DNA of 49,671 nt from Acidipila sp. (GTDB lineage: Bacteria; Acidobacteriota; Terriglobia; Acidiferrales; UBA7541): assembly GCA_010365215.1 (NCBI GenBank), contig JAAFGT010000021.1:12672-62342 (forward strand), read 5' to 3'. Below, one piece after another: positions 45,480 through 49,671 of the stretch (positions are counted from its first letter, which is position 1; each line of letters opens with the position of its first letter). Under the pieces are notes generated by a model. That model searched no databases. It had not been told where the DNA came from and was given only the letters and a program-made list of their open reading frames with translations. The position numbers were made by a program, and so were the translations under genes.

Positions 45480-46924
45480 CGACCGGGCGATTCCCAGCGG
45501 CGGGCAAACCCTTGCGCGGGCAGATCAGGAAGGACGAGCGGTTGCGGCTGACCCTCGGCGGCGAGCAAAGCTTCTGCGGCGCGGTAACCGCTGCGAACAG
45601 CGCCTTCCATGGTGGAAGGCCAGCCGGTATTCGTCCAGTCCCCGGCCAGAATTAAATTACTGAGCACGGGTCTGGCCGCGCCGGCATCGGGGCGCCAGCG
45701 GTCGCAGCCGGGCGCGGGGGAAAACGTTGCCGCCACTTCTTTTATCACCGTGGATTTCAGCAGCTTCGCTTCCCGGGCCGCGGGCAACACTTCACACAGT
45801 TCGCGCCAGCAGAGATCCATGATTTCCTGCCGCGAGCGTTCCACCAGATCGTACGACGCGCTGATAACCAGTTGCAAATATTGGCCCGGCTCCTGCGCCT
45901 GGCCCTTTATTTCCGGACGGTTCGACAGAAGCGTCTTATTGAAAATCCACTGCGTCGTGCGGTCGAGCAAGGCAATAAATGGCTCGCTGGTGATGGCGCG
46001 GTCCAACCAGAAATGAACGCCGGTAATAGGCGAGGTGCGCAGGTTCTTGAGATTAACAAACACCGGGTGATTGGCCACCGTTTCCGGTCCCAAAAGTTGC
46101 AGTAGCGCGGTGTGCGGCACGGCCGCGAGAAAGTAGTCGGCGGCCAGTTCGCTGCCATCGTCGAGGACGGCAGCGGCGACGCGGCCATCGTGCACACGCA
46201 ACGACCGCAACGCGGCGCGCGTGCGCACGGCCCCGCCCCGCCGCTCAATCGGTTCGCGGCAACCGTCGTACAGCTCGCCCAGCGGAACCGTCGGAATGCC
46301 CACCTCATAGCCCCGGCGATTCTTCAGGAACGCTTTCCAGAAAACCGCGCGGCCGTATGCGGCGTCGGCGCGGTCAAGCTCCTCGTCGAGCGCGCTGACC
46401 AGAACCACGCGCCAGACGCGGTCGATGGCCACAGCCGTCTGCCCATTTTTGCGGAGCCAGTCGAGCATGGTTTGACCGATCTCTGAAGTTTTTTGCGCAG
46501 GGGAGCGGCCCCCTGTGCGAGCGATGCGCAGCATGGCGTCACCGATGCCGCGCTTGTCGCGCCAGTCCAGAAACGGAAACCTCAGGAATGACGGCGCGAG
46601 ATGGAAAGGCGCAGGAAGCGGCGAGCGCTTCAACACCCCGCGCCGCCCGAGACGATCCAGAAACAGCACGCGCTGGTAGTAACGAATCTTGTCCGCGGCG
46701 CCCACGCGACGATAAAAATCCTCGAGGTTGGTGCAGCACCGCATGGTCACGTGCTGGCAGTTGTCGACGTATTCGCCGTTGGGCAGCAGGTAGGAAGTGG
46801 CGCGGCCGCCGAGGTGGGGAAGTTTTTCTACCAGGGAAACGCGAAAGCCGGCTTCAGCCAGCACCACGGCCGAGGACAGCCCCGCGAGTCCGCCGCCGAT
46901 CACCAGAACGCTTTTCGAACCCAT
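45476..46924 (-). CDS. hpnE: Hydroxysqualene dehydroxylase HpnE
   Basis: This is a 482-residue FAD-dependent amine-oxidase-fold enzyme with the dinucleotide motif VLVIGGGLAGLSSAVVLA (about 6-23), the downstream GGRAT, and the C-terminal GDWTNTGWPSTMEGAVRSG that marks the HpnE family. It reduces hydroxysqualene to squalene, the last step of the HpnCDE route. ATG 46924 is chosen from the FAD motif; it overlaps the end of hpnD by 71 bp in another frame. The gene ends the hpn operon and faces the flippase gene. Confidence 0.9.
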   Translation of the reverse strand: MGSKSVLVIGGGLAGLSSAVVLAEAGFRVSLVEKLPHLGGRATSYLLPNGEYVDNCQHVTMRCCTNLEDFYRRVGAADKIRYYQRVLFLDRLGRRGVLKRSPLPAPFHLAPSFLRFPFLDWRDKRGIGDAMLRIARTGGRSPAQKTSEIGQTMLDWLRKNGQTAVAIDRVWRVVLVSALDEELDRADAAYGRAVFWKAFLKNRRGYEVGIPTVPLGELYDGCREPIERRGGAVRTRAALRSLRVHDGRVAAAVLDDGSELAADYFLAAVPHTALLQLLGPETVANHPVFVNLKNLRTSPITGVHFWLDRAITSEPFIALLDRTTQWIFNKTLLSNRPEIKGQAQEPGQYLQLVISASYDLVERSRQEIMDLCWRELCEVLPAAREAKLLKSTVIKEVAATFSPAPGCDRWRPDAGAARPVLSNLILAGDWTNTGWPSTMEGAVRSGYRAAEALLAAEGQPQPLVLPDLPAQGFARRWESPGR

Positions 46925-47789
46925 TTTCCGCCGACCACCAGCCACACCGCGCCTGAACGAGGATGCCGGTCTTTTCCGCCGCGGAGAGGCGCACGCGCGA
47001 GGTCGTGACATCATACCCGCGCTCTTCGATTTTATCGAGGATGCCGCTGTAGATGCGTCCCATGGCCCACAGCGCAGCGCGGCTGTCTTGGGGAATAATC
47101 GTCAGCAGCTCGGCGCCTTCGCGATAGAAACGCCACGCTCGCTCGGCCTCAAAGCGCAGCATTTCCCGGAGGGCGGCGGAAGGCGGCGCGGCCAACTCCC
47201 GCGGCGCGCAATGAAACCGCTCGAAATCCTCGCGCGGCAGGTAGACGCGGCCCATGGCCAAGTCCTGCGAGAGATCGCGCAGGATGTTGGTCAACTGGAA
47301 CGCCAGGCCGAGCCGCTCGGCAAGATCGAGCGCATGCGCGTCGCACGCGCCGAACACGTGCACACAACACTGCCCCACGGTGCCGGCCACGCGATAGCAA
47401 TACGCGCGCAGTTCGTTGAACGTGGAATATTCGGACACCGTCAGGTCCATCTCGGCCCCGGTAATCAGCTCTTCGATGTAGCGCGGCGGTATGCGATAGG
47501 TCTCGAGAGTGTGGTGAAACGCAGGCAGGATCAGGTTGCCGCCGTAGATGCCGGCCACCGCCTGGCGCAGCGCTTCGCGCGCGGTATCCAATCCGCGCCG
47601 CTTGGCTGCCGGGGCGCCGGCCGCGTCGGAAATATCGTCCACCCAGCGCATGAAGGCATAAAGCGCGCACAACGCCGCATGCTTGGGCCGCGGCAGCAAA
47701 CGAAAACCATAATAGAAATTCCGCGCCGCCGAGCGGGCGATATGGCGGCAATGCGTGTAGGAATCCTCGAGAGCGCGCGCGTCAGGCAT
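46854..47789 (-). CDS. hpnD: Presqualene diphosphate synthase HpnD
   Basis: This is a 311-residue trans-isoprenyl diphosphate synthase of the squalene/phytoene type. The first Asp-rich motif is in FMRWVDDISD and the second in QLTNILRDLSQDLAMGRVYLP, with ARNFYYGFRLLP near the start. It joins two farnesyl diphosphates into presqualene diphosphate. ATG 47789 overlaps the hpnC stop by 8 bp. The last 40 or so residues (after SRVRLSAAEK) do not look like the usual HpnD end and run into hpnE in a different frame; see findings. Confidence 0.88.
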   Translation of the reverse strand: MPDARALEDSYTHCRHIARSAARNFYYGFRLLPRPKHAALCALYAFMRWVDDISDAAGAPAAKRRGLDTAREALRQAVAGIYGGNLILPAFHHTLETYRIPPRYIEELITGAEMDLTVSEYSTFNELRAYCYRVAGTVGQCCVHVFGACDAHALDLAERLGLAFQLTNILRDLSQDLAMGRVYLPREDFERFHCAPRELAAPPSAALREMLRFEAERAWRFYREGAELLTIIPQDSRAALWAMGRIYSGILDKIEERGYDVTTSRVRLSAAEKTGILVQARCGWWSAENGFEKRSGDRRRTRGAVLGRGAG

Positions 47790-48864
47790 GTCCGTCACGC
47801 TTCCATGCCACACCGCCTGTTTCACCCGCATCGCCGGCCGGCAGATCCCGCCCCCCCGCCCGATCAACTGAAGGCGTGGCGCCTGAAGGCGTGGCGCCAA
47901 AAACGGGAGCGAGCATCCGCGCCAGCAAGGCACGCCCCAACAGCCGCACCTGAGTTCGCCGGTTGAGCACCGGGCGTTTTTCGAGGGTGTTGTAGCCGGT
48001 GCGCTCAATGGCTTCCAGCACGGCCAAGCCGCCACGGCTAAACAGTTCAATGTCCACGCGCAGCACGTCGGGCACACGCATGGCCAGCGGCATCCCTCGC
48101 GCGAACATTTCGCGCGTGCGGGCAATCAACTCTTTCATGAGCTCCGCATAGCGCGAATCGAAACGCCGCGCCAGCAGGTCCTCTTCATTGAGGTCGTGCG
48201 CCGCCAGCCGGTCGAGCGGAATGTAGATCCGCCCTTTCTCGAGGTCGCGGGCTACGTCCTGCCAGAAATTCGCTAGCTGCAGCGCGGTGCACGTACAGTC
48301 GGAGAGCTCCTGGCGTTCGGCATCGCGAACGCCGCAAAGGTAAAGCACCAGACGCCCGACCGGATTCGCGGAATAGCGGCAGTAATCGAGCACGCCTTCC
48401 CAATCCTTGTAGCGTTTCACCGACTGGTCCTGCCGAAACGCGCGCAGCAGATCAGCAAAGGGCTGCATGGGCATGTCATAGCGGTGGACGGTCTCGGCGA
48501 GCGCTACAAAAACTGCGTGAGTTGGCCGGCCGGCATAGCAGTTTCGCAACTCAGCTTCCCATTCATCGAGCAATGCGAGCGCCCGCGCCGAATCGGCCAC
48601 TTCATCGCCCAAATCATCCGCCCAGCGGCAATAAGCGTAAAGATCGTAAAAGCCCTGGTGCAGCTCTCGCGGCAAAAGCCAGGAAGCCACGTTGAAATTT
48701 TCGTAGTGGTGGGTAGCCAGCCAGCGGGTGTAGGCCTGCGCCTCTTCAAGCGTGCAACCGGGGCGTGGGAGATTACGGGCGATTTCGAGCTCTGGCGGTG
48801 CCTGCATTTTGCGTCTATCGAGTGGGCCAAGCGGCGCTTCAGGGCCGGCGTTCCCAAACCTCAT
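47782..48864 (-). CDS. hpnC: Squalene synthase-like HpnC (hydroxysqualene synthase)
   Basis: This is a 360-residue trans-isoprenyl synthase with AYCRWADDLGDE (first Asp-rich motif) and LANFWQDVARDLEKGRIYIP (second), and the HpnC-typical HYENFNVASWLLP. It converts presqualene diphosphate to hydroxysqualene. ATG 48864 gives the longest product; ATG 48807 (MQAPPELE) fits family N-termini equally well, and neither has a clear ribosome site. The C-terminal tail contains a duplicated GATPS from a 15-bp repeat. The gene order hpnC-hpnD-hpnE is the usual one; no squalene-hopene cyclase is in the window. Confidence 0.9.
   Translation of the reverse strand: MRFGNAGPEAPLGPLDRRKMQAPPELEIARNLPRPGCTLEEAQAYTRWLATHHYENFNVASWLLPRELHQGFYDLYAYCRWADDLGDEVADSARALALLDEWEAELRNCYAGRPTHAVFVALAETVHRYDMPMQPFADLLRAFRQDQSVKRYKDWEGVLDYCRYSANPVGRLVLYLCGVRDAERQELSDCTCTALQLANFWQDVARDLEKGRIYIPLDRLAAHDLNEEDLLARRFDSRYAELMKELIARTREMFARGMPLAMRVPDVLRVDIELFSRGGLAVLEAIERTGYNTLEKRPVLNRRTQVRLLGRALLARMLAPVFGATPSGATPSVDRAGGRDLPAGDAGETGGVAWKRDGHA
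47868..47897. repeat. Perfect 15-bp tandem duplication in the hpnC 3' end
   Basis: CTGAAGGCGTGGCGC occurs twice without change (47868-47882 and 47883-47897). On the minus strand it encodes GATPS-GATPS in the hpnC C-terminal tail. Confidence 0.9.
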
Positions 48865-48885
48865 CGAAGCCGGGGAGTGCCGAGG

Positions 48886-49671
48886 CTACGGGATCACGGC
48901 GGTTTTCAATTCGCCATTGCGCAGCTTCATCTGCTCGAATTCGCGGGGCAGGTCTTCGAGCTGAATCTGGCCGCTGACGAAGTCTCCGGCGCGCACCTCG
49001 CCGCGAGCAATGGATTCGAGCGCCTCGCGAATATGGCGCGGCGTGTGATGGAACGTGGAGCGGATGGTGATTTCTGAATAGTGCAACGCCGTGGGATCCA
49101 GACGAACCTCGGTGCCTTGCGGGCAGCCGCCAAATAGATTCACCGTGCCCCCGCGGCGCACCATGCCGAGAGCCCATTCCCAGGTCATCGGCGAGCCTAC
49201 CGCTTCGATCACCGCATCGGCGCCGCGCTGGCCTTCGGTAATCTTGCGCACGATCTCCACCGGGTTGTCCATGGTGGTGACGTCAAAGGCCACGGCTGCG
49301 CCCACGCGCTCGGCGTTGGCCACTTGACCCTTGCGCTTGCCCAGAGCGATGACGCGCACACCGCGCGCGGAAAGCACGCGCACGAACTTCAGCCCGATCG
49401 GCCCGCATCCCACCACCACCGCAGTGTCGCCGGTGTGAATTTGCGTCTCTTCGATTCCGCGCAGCACGCAGGCCAGCGGCTCGGCCATCGCCGCGTCGCG
49501 GTAGGAAACATGGTCGGGAATCTCCAGCAGATTCTGCTGTACGATGCGTCCAGGAATGCGCACGTACTCCGCATAGGCGCCGTTATTGAAAAGAAGATCC
49601 TCGCAAAGATTCTGGCGGTCCTTGCGGCAGAACAGGCAGGCGTTGCAAGGCGCCGAATTCGCCGGCACCAC
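48886..49671 (-). CDS. Zinc-dependent alcohol dehydrogenase (5' end outside window)
   Basis: About 261 residues of a medium-chain dehydrogenase are visible; the frame runs off the right end, so the N-terminus with part of the catalytic zinc site is missing. The structural zinc cysteines (CNACLFCRKDRQNLC), the segment AEPLACVLRGIE and the Rossmann motif VVGCGPIGLKFV place it near threonine/sorbitol dehydrogenases. LGKRKGQ after the second strand gives no acidic residue, which hints at NADP. It ends 21 bp before the hpnC start, so it may be co-transcribed with the squalene genes, although its substrate is unknown. Confidence 0.85.
   Translation of the reverse strand: MVPANSAPCNACLFCRKDRQNLCEDLLFNNGAYAEYVRIPGRIVQQNLLEIPDHVSYRDAAMAEPLACVLRGIEETQIHTGDTAVVVGCGPIGLKFVRVLSARGVRVIALGKRKGQVANAERVGAAVAFDVTTMDNPVEIVRKITEGQRGADAVIEAVGSPMTWEWALGMVRRGGTVNLFGGCPQGTEVRLDPTALHYSEITIRSTFHHTPRHIREALESIARGEVRAGDFVSGQIQLEDLPREFEQMKLRNGELKTAVIP

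Noticed and set aside
1-49671. CRISPR array, insertion sequence, prophage or integron
   Set aside because: No regularly spaced repeats, transposase, integrase or phage structural genes were seen. The tRNA-Lys has no neighbouring integrase or repeated 3' end.

Overview
The window looks like a chromosomal stretch of a GC-rich Gram-negative bacterium, most probably an acidobacterium (Acidobacteriota, Terriglobia-like). The reasons are two very large TonB-dependent receptors with an N-terminal carboxypeptidase-regulatory-like domain (Oar type), a LolA-fold secreted protein of the acidobacterial kind, an HpnC/HpnD/HpnE squalene cluster, and a Gram-negative type sortase with one dedicated substrate. 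No rRNA, insertion sequence, prophage or CRISPR array was seen. One tRNA gene (Lys, TTT) is present. The taxon is an inference from gene content.

Layout. (1) 1-3.65 kb: the 3' end of a CocE/NonD hydrolase, then a minus-strand pair: a VIT/VWA surface protein and its sortase, joined by a GTGA stop/start overlap. (2) 3.95-9.5 kb, plus strand: an Oar-like receptor, a secreted YncE-like propeller and a double DUF1259 protein. (3) 9.6-17.4 kb: a signalling or conflict-type island. A plus-strand RyR / TPR-TRAFs-binding-like / SLOG-like / class III cyclase protein faces a minus-strand operon encoding a TIR-containing three-domain protein, an nSTAND ATPase with a membrane segment and TPRs, and an outer-membrane barrel. 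This is the most unusual part of the window. (4) 17.7-38.9 kb: a sugar-utilisation locus. A ten-gene minus-strand operon runs from an SMP-30 lactonase through a glucarate-dehydratase-like enzyme, a GH38-type glycosidase, two SDR dehydrogenases, a mutarotase-like protein, a RhaT-type permease, an ROK kinase and a phosphomannose isomerase to a secreted esterase. A FAH-family hydrolase diverges from it, followed by an FCD-type GntR regulator, a second Oar-like receptor and a second GH38-type protein. (5) 39-45.5 kb: mostly housekeeping or unconnected genes (zinc-ribbon proteins, tRNA-Lys, an SDR, a LolA-like protein, a hibernation factor, a DUF72 protein, a flippase). (6) 45.5-49.7 kb: hpnC-hpnD-hpnE for squalene synthesis, with a zinc alcohol dehydrogenase upstream that runs off the window.

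How the genes may work together. The sugar locus contains the enzyme classes of the non-phosphorylative diketo-hydrolase route known for L-rhamnose and L-fucose: aldose dehydrogenase (SDR), lactonase, acid-sugar dehydratase, a second dehydrogenase and a FAH-type hydrolase. Glycosidases, an outer-membrane receptor, an inner-membrane permease and a regulator accompany them. A perfect TTGTC-C-GACAA palindrome lies between the divergent lactonase and FAH genes, and a near match lies in front of the GntR gene, which suggests control by that regulator with autoregulation. In the island at 9.6-17.4 kb, the cyclase, TIR and nSTAND parts are all components of nucleotide-based signalling and immunity systems. 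The cyclase has lost the usual purine-specifying residues, so a non-standard cyclic nucleotide is possible. That functional link is inference.
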